Made by a program: the position numbers and the translations under genes
In this document: positions 18,496 to 27,786 of the stretch, piece after piece
Numbering within the stretch: position 1 is the first letter of the stretch
Layout: each line of letters starts with the position of its first letter
Assembly (NCBI GenBank): GCA_963674895.2
Contig: CAXXCY010000003.1
Location: forward strand, 2,170,001 to 2,234,000
Direction: 5' to 3'
DNA: 64,000 nucleotides
DNA from: CAXXOK01 sp963674895
GTDB lineage: Bacteria > Bacillota > Clostridia > Christensenellales > Aristaeellaceae
The notes under the pieces: generated by a model
Told to the model about the DNA's origin: nothing
What the model saw: the letters and a program-made list of their open reading frames with translations, nothing else
Database searches by the model: none

Positions 18496-19379
18496 ATGCT
18501 GAAGAATCCGCTCATCTGGGGCGGTGCCGGGCATACCTGGACGTATGCCAAGCAGGATGCCGCCACACGCTCCATGACGGTCCAGTACGGTTCACGGTGG
18601 ATCGGGAAAAGGGTCGCTGACTGCAGCGGCTTTTTTCTGGGCTTTCAAGGAGCTTGGCAGGTATATGTACCACGGCAGCAATACCAAGTGAATTAAATAC
18701 TGCAAGAGTAAGGGCACGCTGCAAAGCGGCAGCACGCTCCGTTCTGGCACCGCGGTCTTTCTGGTCAACAGCGCCGGTCCCCGGCATCATATGGGGCTGT
18801 TCATTGGCGATGATACCGTCATCGAAGCGAAGGGTACGGCTTATGGCGTCGTTACCAGCAAGCTCTCCCACTGGGATGAGTGGGGTGAGCTTTACTGGCG
18901 TGGACTATACAAACGAAGGAAGTGAAACGGTCGTGGCCACCCTGCGTAAAGGGGATAAAGGCGAAGATGTAGGCGTGCTGCAGAACAAGCTGCTGGTTCT
19001 CGGATATGGTCTGCCAAAATACGGCGCTGACGGCAGCTACGGCCCGGAAACCACGGCCGCCGTCATAGCGTTTCAAACGGACAAAAAATTGGTGGTCGAC
19101 GGCATCTGCGGTCCGATCACGCAGGCAGCGCTGGAGAGCGTCGATATTGGCAATACAACGACCAAGCAGGGTGCTTCCACCACGAAGAAGGTTGTGATCG
19201 TTAGCTCTGGGTCTGAGGTGAGTATTCGCCCTGGCAACGGCGAGACTTACAGTCAGATTAGTATCGCACATAATAGTGACGACTATGAATGGGTCGCAAC
19301 CGCTGAAAACGGATGGCACGCGATCGCGCTTGAGAATCAAGATGGTTGGGTATCAGGGGAAGTTTGCAAAAACATATAA
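18496..19379 (+). pseudogene. Broken NlpC/P60 endolysin with peptidoglycan-binding and SH3 domains
   Basis: Three frames together encode a phage-type cell-wall hydrolase. An NlpC/P60 N-terminus (NPLIWGG, then RVADCSGFF with the catalytic Cys) runs in one frame. The middle (MYHGSNTK, an in-frame stop, then YCKSKGTLQSGSTLRSGTA and HHMGLFIGDDTVIEAKGTAY) lies in a second. From VDYTNEG onward a third frame gives a PG_binding_1 repeat (LRKGDKGEDVGVLQNKL) and an SH3-like end. So there are at least two frameshifts and one stop. The last 240 codons of open frame could still make a wall-binding fragment, but without a hydrolase. It is probably the remnant of a prophage lysis gene. Confidence 0.8.
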
Positions 19380-19391
19380 TTCACTTTATAT

Positions 19392-19430
19392 GGCTGGCAT
19401 TGCGGTGCCGGCCTTATTTCTTTTTCTTCT
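19392..19430 (+). terminator. Rho-independent terminator after the endolysin remnant
   Basis: GGCTGGCA pairs with TGCCGGCC (one G-T pair) around a 6-base loop, followed by TTATTTCTTTTTCTTCT. Confidence 0.75.
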
Positions 19431-19493
19431 CATTTTTAGTTTTCCCCGTTAACTTTTCGTTCCCCCGCGGCTATGTATTGAAGGGGGAATACA

Positions 19494-19895
19494 ATGACAA
19501 CTGCTCAAAGGGAACAAATCATATACCTGCGTAGTAAAGGTGAAAGCTACGGAGCGATTGCCGATACCCTGCGTTTACCAAAGTATACCGTCAAATCCTA
19601 TTGCCGGAGAAACTGCATAACTCAAACACCCGAAGCAGAAGGTGAGCAGGATTCTTTTTGTGATCATTGCGGTCAACCGCTTACGCAAACACCCGGAGCC
19701 AAACAAAGACGGTTCTGCTCCGACAAATGCCGGATGCAATGGTGGTACAAGCATCCGGAAGCGATGCAGCGCTCAACTGAATATCACTTCACCTGCCCCG
19801 CTTGCGGCAATGAATTCATAAGCCACAGTAATCCTAAGCGGATCTATTGCTCACGCGCTTGTTTTAGCCATGCGAGGAAGACCGCCCGTGGATAA
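19494..19895 (+). CDS. HTH plus double zinc-ribbon protein, companion of a site-specific recombinase
   Basis: A 133-residue protein with an N-terminal sigma-like HTH (IIYLRSKGESYGAIADTL, then LPKYTVKSYCRR) and two Cys-rich zinc-binding motifs (FCDHCGQ...RRFCSDKCR and FTCPACGNEF...IYCSRACF). Proteins of this type often precede serine recombinase genes in Clostridia mobile elements, as here. A role in regulating excision or the element's genes is possible but not shown. A GGGGG-rich site (GAAGGGGGAA) precedes the ATG. The gene itself looks intact although its partner is broken. Confidence 0.6.
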   Translation: MTTAQREQIIYLRSKGESYGAIADTLRLPKYTVKSYCRRNCITQTPEAEGEQDSFCDHCGQPLTQTPGAKQRRFCSDKCRMQWWYKHPEAMQRSTEYHFTCPACGNEFISHSNPKRIYCSRACFSHARKTARG

Positions 19896-20787
19896 GCAAA
19901 GCGCCGTATTCCATTATCATACATCGATGGCGGTTTTCAGAAGTTGGAAGAATGTAGGCGTAATCAACGATGATATCAGCATTGAATACCCGTAAACGTG
20001 ATGGGTTCAACCGGATGGTATCCGATGCACTCTCCGGAAATATTGATCTGATTGTCACCAAATCCATCTCCCGCATTGCCCGAAACACTGTCGACAGCCT
20101 GACAACCGTACGCAAGCTCAAAGAAAAGGGCGTGAGGTCTGGTTCGAAAAGAAGAATATCTTCACGCTGGACAGCAAGGGCGAGCTGCTGATTACGATCA
20201 TGAGCTCACTGGCACAGGGGGAGAGCCGTTCCATCTCCGAAAACGTCACCTGGGGTCAGCGGAAACGGATGGCAGACGGGAAGATCACTCTCCCCTACAA
20301 ACAGTTTCTTGGGTATGATAAAGGTGAAGACGGGATGCCGAGGATCATTGAGAAAGAAGCTGCGATCGTTCGCCGTATTTTCCGCCAGTATCTGCAAGGT
20401 AAAACCTTCTCCACGATCGCCAGGCTGTTGGAGAAGGATGGTATTCCTGCTCCGGCCGGCGGACGTATGTGGCAATCCGCAACGGTACGTTCCATCAGGA
20501 GTTCACACAGTCTCGAATGCCAGGAAGCATCTGATCATCAGAGTTATCTGGAACGCTATGAACAGGCCGGGAAGCGGCTTGAAACGCTGGAACGGGAAAA
20601 GCTCGGACGAACCGCAAAGTCGAAAACCATCGGGCGTTTTATCCGCAGTATCCGTGGAACATCTTCGCTGATAACCGAGTTTGATGAGACGCTGTGGGTT
20701 GCGATTGCTGACAGCGTTACGGTTGTAAATGGTGTTGGGATGGTTTTTCATTTCAAAAATGGCTTGGAATCAATTGATCGGATGTAA
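19889..20787 (+). pseudogene. Decayed large serine recombinase
   Basis: The pieces AVFHYHTSMA, then LVTKSISRIARNTVDSL (the conserved resolvase core), and in the next frame EVWFEKKNIFTLDSKGELL, SLAQGESRSISENVTWGQRK and ARLLEKDGIPAPAG spell out a large serine recombinase of the TnpX/Cre-independent type. A stop (around 19995), a frameshift (around 20132) and an internal deletion after the WQSATVRSI segment destroy it. The N-terminal Ser region is lost or scrambled. It once integrated or excised the element whose HTH/zinc partner precedes it. Confidence 0.8.
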
Positions 20788-20942
20788 TATGCCTGTAATT
20801 CAGAATCACAAATAACAGCGCAATCTATGATTAGGTCTCGAGAAAGATGCTGCAGTGTATACTTATAGCCTTTTAAATTTGACGCTAATTACTGCATATA
20901 GAAAACCAAGGTTTCTTCCTGCATAATATACGTAATGCGATT

Positions 20943-21644
20943 TTAATGGTTAGCCAACATGTCTAGTACCCACTGGGGCGCTAATTGGGGAAGCTCCGTG
21001 CCATCAGCCCTGGCTTTTCGGTAAGCAGCTATCGACTTCTCGCGGTCCTCTTCATAGGCCATTTTTTTCTCCGCTTCTTCCAAGGCCGTTTCAACATATT
21101 GCCTGGGGATAACGCACACGCCGTCGCTGTCGCCAACCACCAGATCTCCGGGCGTAACCTTCACGCCGCCGCACAGGATTTCGGTGTTGATGTTGCCCTC
21201 GCTTTTCTTGATGGGCCCGCGCGGCATAAAGCCTCTGCTGTAAACGGGAAAGTTCATCGCAATATTGCCGTCGCGGTCGCGGGTATAGCCGTCGATCACC
21301 ATACCTGCAAAACCCGTGGCCTGGCAAGCGCCCATAATCAGGTCGCCGAAATAGGCCCGGCCATCGTAGCCCTTGCCGTCAATGACCATAACGTATCCGT
21401 CTCCCTGCACGCTGTAGCTGGCGACATGGATGGGAAAATTATCGCCGTTGTCCGTTTCCACGGTCATGGCGGTGCCTACCACTTGCATGCCCTTCTCCAC
21501 CGCGTTAATGGCGGCGATCATGCAGCCGTCGTTTGCAATGGGAAGTTTGGCAGCTTTGACGCCATCCAGCATGAGCGGAACCGAAAGTTTTTTTACTCTT
21601 TGGATGATCTCCTCCGAAAGCAGAGGCGCACACGGATTCATCAT
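20943..21644 (-). CDS. RraA-like aldolase/decarboxylase (4-hydroxy-4-methyl-2-oxoglutarate aldolase type)
   Basis: A 233-residue RraA-fold protein. The family signature is visible in GDLIMGACQATGFAGMVIDGYTRD split around a Gly-rich turn, and in VTPGDLVVGDSDGVCVIPR, with the metal-binding Asp. Members split HMG or 4-carboxy-4-hydroxy-2-oxoadipate into pyruvate and an oxo-acid, or decarboxylate oxaloacetate. The start at 21644 was chosen for AAGGAT upstream; its ATGA overlaps the TRAP permease stop, so translation is coupled. As last gene of the operon it could be the terminal aldolase. Confidence 0.8.
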   Translation of the reverse strand: MMNPCAPLLSEEIIQRVKKLSVPLMLDGVKAAKLPIANDGCMIAAINAVEKGMQVVGTAMTVETDNGDNFPIHVASYSVQGDGYVMVIDGKGYDGRAYFGDLIMGACQATGFAGMVIDGYTRDRDGNIAMNFPVYSRGFMPRGPIKKSEGNINTEILCGGVKVTPGDLVVGDSDGVCVIPRQYVETALEEAEKKMAYEEDREKSIAAYRKARADGTELPQLAPQWVLDMLANH

Positions 21645-23800
21645 GTCAAAATCCTTCTTTCCTTTTTGTAAGTGATATACACGTTCCCCAAAACCAACAC
21701 TGCCACGACTGCGCCGGCGATATTGCCCCAGAGAGGCTCCTTCAGCATCAACGCCACTGCGCAAGGGATCAGGATGAGCCTTTCCAGCCTGTACAGGTTA
21801 CGACCAAACCAGCCAAACAACGCAATGCTCAGGATGCCGCAGCCAAGCATCGCTGTGACAATGCTGAGCAGCACAACCGGCGACATGGCAAAGGTCTGTG
21901 TAACCGAGTTATACATCAGTAGCTCGTTGTTAAACAGGAAGATGAAAGGAATCAACAGCCCGGCGATCCCCAGCTTCATCGCCTGGAAACCCGTTTTCCA
22001 CATTTCGCCGCCGGATATGCCGATGGCCGCAAAAACAGCCAGCGCTACTGGCGGTGTAATGGCCGCGATAACGCCGTAATACAGAATGAACAGATGCGCC
22101 GCGGGCAGGGACACGCCAATCGTGATCATGGCAGGGGCAATCAGGATGGACAGCACAATGTAGCAAGCGGAGGTCGGAAGTCCCATGCCCAGCAAGATGC
22201 AGACAACGGCGGTGAGAATACCCATCAGCAGAATGCTGCCGCCGGACAGGGATGCGATCAGGCCGCTGATTTTCAGTCCGAAGCCCGTTACGTTGATAGC
22301 GCCCACAATAATGCCGGCGATCAGGCAGGCGATGGATACCGTCATCATGGATTTGGCGGATTGAACGCACAAATTTTTCAAATTCCTAAGCGTGAAGTTG
22401 CGCGGATTGGTTATGACGCCGATGACAAGGCTGAGCAGTATGGTAATCAGCGCCGCGCGTTTCACGCTGTATCCCGCCACCATCATCACGATCAGCAAGA
22501 TGATCGGCATGAAATAGTACCAGCCTTTTTTGAAAATCTGCCAGGTCGTTTCGGCGCCGGGTTCGGGCGTGCAGACGGGGATCTTTTTCTTATGGGAATA
22601 GAGCAGCACGGACACCGACAGCGTCAGGTAGTATAATATCGCGGGTATCAGCGCGGCCATGCAGATGGTGGCATAGGACAGGCCGGTGGCGTCCGCCATC
22701 AGGAACGCCACGGCGCCCATAACGGGCGGCATGATCTGACCCCCGGTAGAGGCTACGGATTCCACGGCGCCTGCCGTTTCCGCGTCAAACCCGATTTTCT
22801 TCATCAACGGAATCGTAAACGTGCCGGTTGTTACCACATTGGCTGCGCCGGAGCCGTTGACCATTCCCATCAGCATGCTGGAGTAAATGGCCGCCTGCGC
22901 GGGGCCGCCGCACACCCTGCCGAAGGCTGCATGGGCGATCTTGACAAAAAAGTTACCGGCACCGATGAAGGAAAGCACCGAGCCGAAAAGCACAAATAGG
23001 AAAATAAAGTTTGCCGCCGTGCCCAGCGCGCTGCCAAACAGGCCTTCACTGCTCAGCGACAGATAGCTGCCCAGCCGCATTACGCTCATGCGGGCCGATT
23101 CCCAAACGCCGGGCAGGTAACGCCCAAACAAGGCATAAATAATAAACAGAATGCACAGCGCGGGTAAAATCCTGCCCAGCGCGCGAAAGCCGATAAACAG
23201 GGACGCGAACATAAACAGAATCATAATCAGGTATTGATAGCCTGAGTACGCGGCCGGTCCGTTACTGTTGCGCAGCGTGATGACCTCGATGGCGCAAAGA
23301 ACGGTTGTTACCATGAGAGCCAGGTCCACCAACGGCAGGGATATCCGATCGATAACCCCGACGGTTTTAGCCAGCGCCGTATCCTTCTTCGCCGCCAGAT
23401 GGATCACAAACAGAACTGTGGATGCGATAAAGATCCATTGGATGATGCTTTTTTCATCCGCATTGAACGGGGATCTGCCGAAGATCGGCGGATATACGAA
23501 AAGCAGGAGGAAAATGCCGCTGATCAGGGCGCTGCCGCCGAAAAATTTGCTAAACCTGATGCGGTTCTCCTGCCGGGTTTTTGTTTTCAGACGGTTGACC
23601 AACAAAAAGAAGCAGACGATGAATACGCCGTGGACCACGGCCTGCTCCGTATTGTTCATCAGCAAAAACGGTGATGCAGAAAGCAGATGAAACACACACA
23701 AGCCTATCGCCACGATAGCCGCCAGCGTCGCACATACTTTGTCGATGATCTGCTCCACCCGGGAAGTTTGGATCACGGCATCATTCGAATTGCCACTCAT
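21641..23800 (-). CDS. TRAP transporter permease, DctQM fusion (TAXI-associated)
   Basis: A 719-residue protein with roughly 17-18 hydrophobic segments, the size expected for the fused small and large TRAP permease subunits (4TM/12TM) that work with TAXI binding proteins. Conserved stretches include MGMVNGSGAANVVTTGTFTI, GGQIMPPVMGAVAFLMAD and LGMGLPTSACYIV. Transport is driven by an ion gradient (usually Na+), and substrates are carboxylates. The gene follows the binding protein with a hairpin between them. Confidence 0.9.
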   Translation of the reverse strand: MSGNSNDAVIQTSRVEQIIDKVCATLAAIVAIGLCVFHLLSASPFLLMNNTEQAVVHGVFIVCFFLLVNRLKTKTRQENRIRFSKFFGGSALISGIFLLLFVYPPIFGRSPFNADEKSIIQWIFIASTVLFVIHLAAKKDTALAKTVGVIDRISLPLVDLALMVTTVLCAIEVITLRNSNGPAAYSGYQYLIMILFMFASLFIGFRALGRILPALCILFIIYALFGRYLPGVWESARMSVMRLGSYLSLSSEGLFGSALGTAANFIFLFVLFGSVLSFIGAGNFFVKIAHAAFGRVCGGPAQAAIYSSMLMGMVNGSGAANVVTTGTFTIPLMKKIGFDAETAGAVESVASTGGQIMPPVMGAVAFLMADATGLSYATICMAALIPAILYYLTLSVSVLLYSHKKKIPVCTPEPGAETTWQIFKKGWYYFMPIILLIVMMVAGYSVKRAALITILLSLVIGVITNPRNFTLRNLKNLCVQSAKSMMTVSIACLIAGIIVGAINVTGFGLKISGLIASLSGGSILLMGILTAVVCILLGMGLPTSACYIVLSILIAPAMITIGVSLPAAHLFILYYGVIAAITPPVALAVFAAIGISGGEMWKTGFQAMKLGIAGLLIPFIFLFNNELLMYNSVTQTFAMSPVVLLSIVTAMLGCGILSIALFGWFGRNLYRLERLILIPCAVALMLKEPLWGNIAGAVVAVLVLGNVYITYKKERRILT

Positions 23801-23833
23801 AGGTGTTTCCCCTTTACTAGTGTACTCACGGTT

Positions 23834-23873
23834 GTTCCCTGCGGCAAGCGTAAAATTGCCTGCCGCAGGGAAC
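23834..23873 (-). terminator. Perfect 13-bp hairpin between TAXI binding protein and TRAP permease
   Basis: GTTCCCTGCGGCA pairs perfectly with TGCCGCAGGGAAC over a 14-base loop. It starts 10 bases after the binding-protein stop. There is no U-run, so read-through with mRNA stabilisation, keeping binding protein above permease, is more likely than full termination. Confidence 0.6.
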
Positions 23874-23882
23874 CGGGCAAAA

Positions 23883-24827
23883 TCAGTCGATCAATCCTGC
23901 TTCACGGTAAGCGCGGGCTGCGCCTTCGTTCAGGGGGATAAACGCGATCGCCATGGTGTCCAGGCTGATCTGGCGGGTCGCCACGTTGGTGTCCTGATAA
24001 TCCGGCAGGGTTTCAATCATCTTTTGCACAAACGCGTAGATAGCGTCGGCGTCGGCGTCGGCACCGCAGAACAGACAGGTCATATACGCCAGCGTCTGCA
24101 CGTCTTCCGTATTGGCCTGATTCTCATAGGTTCCAGCGGGAATGGTTGCCGTCGTGGCGTAGGAGAACCTCGAGAGCATCGTGTCGATCACTTCCTGGGA
24201 CAGGGGCAGGAATTTGAAGCTGGTCGTAGCCGCGAACTGCTGTATGCCGGACAGGGGATAGCCGCCGACCTGGAATGCGGCGTCAATGTCGCCGTTCGCC
24301 AGGGCTTCCGACGCCTCGGCGTAGTTCATGTAGTAGGGTGTGATGTCGGCTTCGGTGATGCCGTATTCGCCAAGCACCGCCCATACCATGAACAGCCAGC
24401 TGGTGCCCTGCGAACCGACGCAGATCTTTTTGCCCTTCATATCGGCTACGGTATTGATGTCGCTGTCCGCCTTGGTGTAAATATGCATCTGGGAATAATA
24501 CAGGGCGGCAACTTCTTCAATGGCCTGGGGGCCGGCATCGCTAAAGGCCATTTCGCCGTAATAGGCGCCGTAAATGGCGTCGGAGTTACCCATGCCGATG
24601 TCGATGTCCATCGTCTGGGCCATGGCTACGTTTTCGTTGGAGCCGGCGGTCGGAATCACGTTGATCGGCAGCCCGGCGTTCTGAACAGCGGTGCCGATGG
24701 CGGCGCCGACCTGGTAATATGTGCCGGTAGTCGATGCGGTGCCCAAAATCAGGCTGTCAGCAAGGGCGGTGCTGGCGCCGGCCAGCAGACACAGGGTCAT
24801 CACGAGTGCAAGAAACTTTTTCATCAA
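23883..24827 (-). CDS. TAXI-family TRAP transporter solute-binding protein
   Basis: A 314-residue exported binding protein: signal peptide KKFLALVMTLCLLAGASTAL, then the TAXI hallmarks LGTASTTGTYYQVGAAIG and NENVAMAQTMDIDIGMGNSD, followed by GSQGTSWLFMVW. TAXI proteins deliver organic acids such as glutamate, 2-oxoglutarate or related dicarboxylates to the fused permease. The ligand here is unknown, but the neighbouring catabolic enzymes suggest an oxo- or polycarboxylate. AGGAGG-like sequence (GAGGAGG) precedes the ATG. Confidence 0.9.
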   Translation of the reverse strand: MMKKFLALVMTLCLLAGASTALADSLILGTASTTGTYYQVGAAIGTAVQNAGLPINVIPTAGSNENVAMAQTMDIDIGMGNSDAIYGAYYGEMAFSDAGPQAIEEVAALYYSQMHIYTKADSDINTVADMKGKKICVGSQGTSWLFMVWAVLGEYGITEADITPYYMNYAEASEALANGDIDAAFQVGGYPLSGIQQFAATTSFKFLPLSQEVIDTMLSRFSYATTATIPAGTYENQANTEDVQTLAYMTCLFCGADADADAIYAFVQKMIETLPDYQDTNVATRQISLDTMAIAFIPLNEGAARAYREAGLID

Positions 24828-24846
24828 TGCTTACCTCCTCATATTA

Positions 24847-24865
24847 ATTATTGCCGTGCAATAAT
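24847..24865. promoter_or_regulatory. Palindromic operator candidate upstream of the TAXI gene
   Basis: ATTATTGC and GCAATAAT form perfect 8-base arms around CGT, 20 bases upstream of the TAXI start. The size and symmetry suit a dimeric regulator such as the GntR protein of this operon. The rest of this 52-base gap carries only a ribosome binding site. Confidence 0.4.
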
Positions 24866-24879
24866 GGTATCAGAATTTT

Positions 24880-25623
24880 TCAGACGAGCTCCTCGCCTGC
24901 CACCGGAAAGAAATTGGAGAAACACTCGGCGTACTTGAACGTCTGGTTGCCGGAGATTCGGCGGATGTGGTTGCCGCGTAGGAATGCGCGCTGCGTATAA
25001 TACTCAATCAGGTGGCTTTGCGCCTTGAAGCATTTCATGGCGGCGATTTTCTGCTCGTATACCTCGGAAATGTCGATCAGCTCGCCGGGCACGAACCCGC
25101 TCAGCTCGGTCTGGTGAGGTTCGAAGCCGAACAGCCGCATTTGCTTCGTGGTTTTCGTGCCTTCCATGCGCACGCCATTGGAATTGGCCTGGACGCTGCA
25201 TTCGAAAACGAAGCGGCTGACGGCGTTATGGTCGGGATTGAGCACATCCTCGCCGTTTTTATCGTGGGTTAGAATGATGTCTGGCTGCAGCTGGCGAATT
25301 TTACGTACCATCCGCTCGCGGATTTCGGTTTTATCCAAATTGGGAGACATGGGATAGTCAGGCAGATCCCAGAATTCGATATCCCCCACCTTCAGGATTT
25401 TGGCGGCAGCCTTTGTTTCTTCGAACCGTTCAGTTTTCACGGAGTCTTCCGTAGCTCCGGCCTTTTTCCACAGGTCGTTGCTCTCCCCGCGAACGCCAAA
25501 GCTGAGCACAACCACTGAAACCTCGGCACCGTTCTGAATGTACTTGGCAATCACGCCACCGCTACGCCACACATAATCCGCTGCATGAGCGCTGACGACC
25601 AGCATTTTCTTCCCTGCAATCAT
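24880..25623 (-). CDS. PIG-L/LmbE-family protein, GalB (4-oxalomesaconate hydratase)-like
   Basis: A 247-residue PIG-L fold protein. The usual 'AHPDDE' zinc motif is replaced by AHAADYVWRSGG, a form I associate with GalB-type 4-oxalomesaconate hydratases rather than with sugar deacetylases; the other expected zinc ligand is the His in ILTHDKNGEDVLNPDHNAV. The neighbouring RraA-like aldolase and carboxylate transporter also fit GalB, because GalB hydrates 4-oxalomesaconate and GalC, an RraA-fold aldolase, cleaves the product. It may instead be a deacetylase of unknown substrate. It starts at a clean ATG 30 bases after the preceding gene. Confidence 0.65.
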   Translation of the reverse strand: MIAGKKMLVVSAHAADYVWRSGGVIAKYIQNGAEVSVVVLSFGVRGESNDLWKKAGATEDSVKTERFEETKAAAKILKVGDIEFWDLPDYPMSPNLDKTEIRERMVRKIRQLQPDIILTHDKNGEDVLNPDHNAVSRFVFECSVQANSNGVRMEGTKTTKQMRLFGFEPHQTELSGFVPGELIDISEVYEQKIAAMKCFKAQSHLIEYYTQRAFLRGNHIRRISGNQTFKYAECFSNFFPVAGEELV

Positions 25624-25653
25624 ACGTTATCGTCTCCTTTATTCAAGCTCTGT

Positions 25654-26562
25654 TCAATCCTTACCCAGCAACAAGCGGGGATTCCTGACCGTCATCATCC
25701 GAATTTGCTCTGTGCTGAAACCATGCTCGTACAGCTTGCGCGCAAATTCGGCCAGGCCCTCGTCCGGCCAAACGGCCGTTTTCTGCCCCAGATCGGTGGA
25801 CAGTATACAATGCTGCGGCCCAATCTCGCGGATCATCTGTTCCGATACGCTGAAATCCACCTTGCCGGTAGCCCAGGTTGTATAGCAGTGTTCCATGTAT
25901 GCGCCGTACTGCAGCAGTTCTTTCTGCTCCTCTACGGTGTAATACGTCGTGGGGAAGTCTACATGAGTTATGATGATCTTCTGCACTCCGCGCTCCTTGG
26001 CCGCCCGGACAAGCGCGAACGCCTCCTCGTGCGATACATGGCCCGTAGCCAGAATCACATCATGTCTGGCGATCACATCCAGAACGTCATATACGCAATT
26101 TTCCAGCTTTCCGTTTTCATTGAGCAGGCTGATCGTCGGCACTTCAATGCCCGCCTCACGCATCTCCATAACGATCTGCGCCCAGTACGGCAGCTTTTTA
26201 TTGGGGTTGCCGTCAAATACATATTTCATTTCATGTGCGGCATCGCAGGTGGGAAACCATACCAGTTTCGCGCCGCTGCGAGCAGCCATCTCCACTGCCG
26301 TGGGATTGATGCCGCCCACCGCCCTGTTGAGCGTAACGGTTCCGACAAAGTCGCAGTCTGGGTACAGCTTGTTCATGATCTGCGCCCGTTCGGACGTACA
26401 GAAATAGTGGCTCTTTATGGCATATCCTGCCATACCGCTGTTGCGTAGCCGTTCCACCATGTCTATATCATCCATTTTACGGGGCAGTACATCCGGGGCG
26501 GAATGAATGTGAAGATCGTATCCGCCTTTGACAAAGTCTAAAATATCAGGTGCGTTATTCAT
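25654..26562 (-). CDS. DUF6282-like metal-dependent hydrolase (amidohydrolase/PHP fold)
   Basis: A 302-residue protein with YDLHIHSAPDV near the N-terminus (an HxH metal motif of amidohydrolases), then AGYAIKSHYF, ILATGHVSHEE, and IIITHVDFP, which supply further His ligands of a TIM-barrel hydrolase. It looks like the DUF6282 group. By position it could open a lactone or process an acyl or carboxy intermediate before the GalB-like step. The start at 26562 was chosen because AAGAGG lies ten bases upstream; the longer frame at 26616 lacks such a site. Confidence 0.65.
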   Translation of the reverse strand: MNNAPDILDFVKGGYDLHIHSAPDVLPRKMDDIDMVERLRNSGMAGYAIKSHYFCTSERAQIMNKLYPDCDFVGTVTLNRAVGGINPTAVEMAARSGAKLVWFPTCDAAHEMKYVFDGNPNKKLPYWAQIVMEMREAGIEVPTISLLNENGKLENCVYDVLDVIARHDVILATGHVSHEEAFALVRAAKERGVQKIIITHVDFPTTYYTVEEQKELLQYGAYMEHCYTTWATGKVDFSVSEQMIREIGPQHCILSTDLGQKTAVWPDEGLAEFARKLYEHGFSTEQIRMMTVRNPRLLLGKD

Positions 26563-26658
26563 TTCATCAAAACCTCTTAGCAATATTGTTGAGCAATTTT
26601 GTACATAGAATATCACTGTTCCGTCAGTCTGTCAATATATTTCGGCGAATTTCTACAA

Positions 26659-27597
26659 TTATGTCAGCCCCAGCGTACTCAGCGTCAGCAGCGCCAGGAA
26701 GATGGTCAATGTGCTCAGCGCCGATTGGAACACCACTAGATGTCCCGCCAGCTCGCCGTCGGCACCCATTTGATTGGCCATGATATAGGAAGCAACCGCG
26801 CTTGGCGTACCGAGGATAAAGAAAAACGCAACCAGCGGTGCGCCGTGAATACCCATCGTCACGAGAATCGGTATGCATAGCAGCGGTAGCAACGCCAGCC
26901 TGGCCACTACGCCAAAGGCGATCGTACCCGCGTCGCGCCGGATGGCTTGGAAGCGCAAGCCTGCTCCCAGACTCAGCAGCGCAATCGGAATCGCGGCGCC
27001 CGCCAAATCCGATAACGCCTTGACGGCGAATTGCGGAAGAACGACGCCCGTCAGTTTGACGAGCAAAGCGGCAATATTGAATATGACAAACGGGTTGGAG
27101 AATACGCGCCGCGCCAGCTCCCGCAGGCTGATTCTCTGGTTGGTGAGCATGGAAAGCAGTACAACCGCCAGTACGTTGTTGAGCGGGATTACGAATGCCA
27201 GAATCAACGAAAACATGCTGACTTCGGCCTGCGTGTACATCGCCGCCATGATCGGCAACCCGAAAACCACGCAGTTATTGCGGAAAATGCTCTGTGCCAG
27301 CGCCGCCCGCTTTGCCGGTGCTTTTTCCCGGATATAGGACAGCGACAACGCAAGGCTAAAGGACAGTGTTGTCAGAAGAATGGCTATCAGGATCAGCTTC
27401 CAGTCAAACGCCGTTTGAAAGTCGCTTCCATAGATGTTTTTAAACAGTGTAAGGGGTAACAGCAGCCTGAAACACAGCTTGTCGATTTGTTTAGCGCCGG
27501 GTTCGCTGATCCAGCGCACCCACCTGAGTAAGGCCCCCAGAACGATCATCAAAAGTAACGGCGCAACGCTTTGTATTGCCAACTGCAGGCTGTTCAT
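26659..27597 (-). CDS. AEC-family (auxin efflux carrier) permease
   Basis: A 312-residue membrane protein with about ten helices in two five-helix halves, typical of AEC transporters (MdcF/MleP relatives). Conserved pieces are FRNNCVVFGLPIMAA near the middle and FILGTPSAVASYIMANQMG near the end. Members move organic acids such as malonate or malate. It lies second in the operon, so it may export or import a pathway acid in parallel with the TRAP system. Confidence 0.82.
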   Translation of the reverse strand: MNSLQLAIQSVAPLLLMIVLGALLRWVRWISEPGAKQIDKLCFRLLLPLTLFKNIYGSDFQTAFDWKLILIAILLTTLSFSLALSLSYIREKAPAKRAALAQSIFRNNCVVFGLPIMAAMYTQAEVSMFSLILAFVIPLNNVLAVVLLSMLTNQRISLRELARRVFSNPFVIFNIAALLVKLTGVVLPQFAVKALSDLAGAAIPIALLSLGAGLRFQAIRRDAGTIAFGVVARLALLPLLCIPILVTMGIHGAPLVAFFFILGTPSAVASYIMANQMGADGELAGHLVVFQSALSTLTIFLALLTLSTLGLT

Positions 27598-27786
27598 TAT
27601 ACATCATGCTCCTTCCAGGAACCCGGCGTATCCCTCAAAAAATATCACGGGAGCACCAGGCCGTCAATCATTGAACGGCAAATTTGTTTAACAATAACAA
27701 ACCACTATTGCTCTTTTACGGCGTGAAGCGATACTCCTGTTATTTTGTATATGCCTCGCTCGGCAATCAAAGATTGCGCGGCGGAA

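Noticed and set aside
23739..24938. 399-codon plus-strand frame across the TAXI gene
   Set aside because: Antisense shadow of a gene with clear signal peptide and family motifs; it also runs through the operon hairpin.
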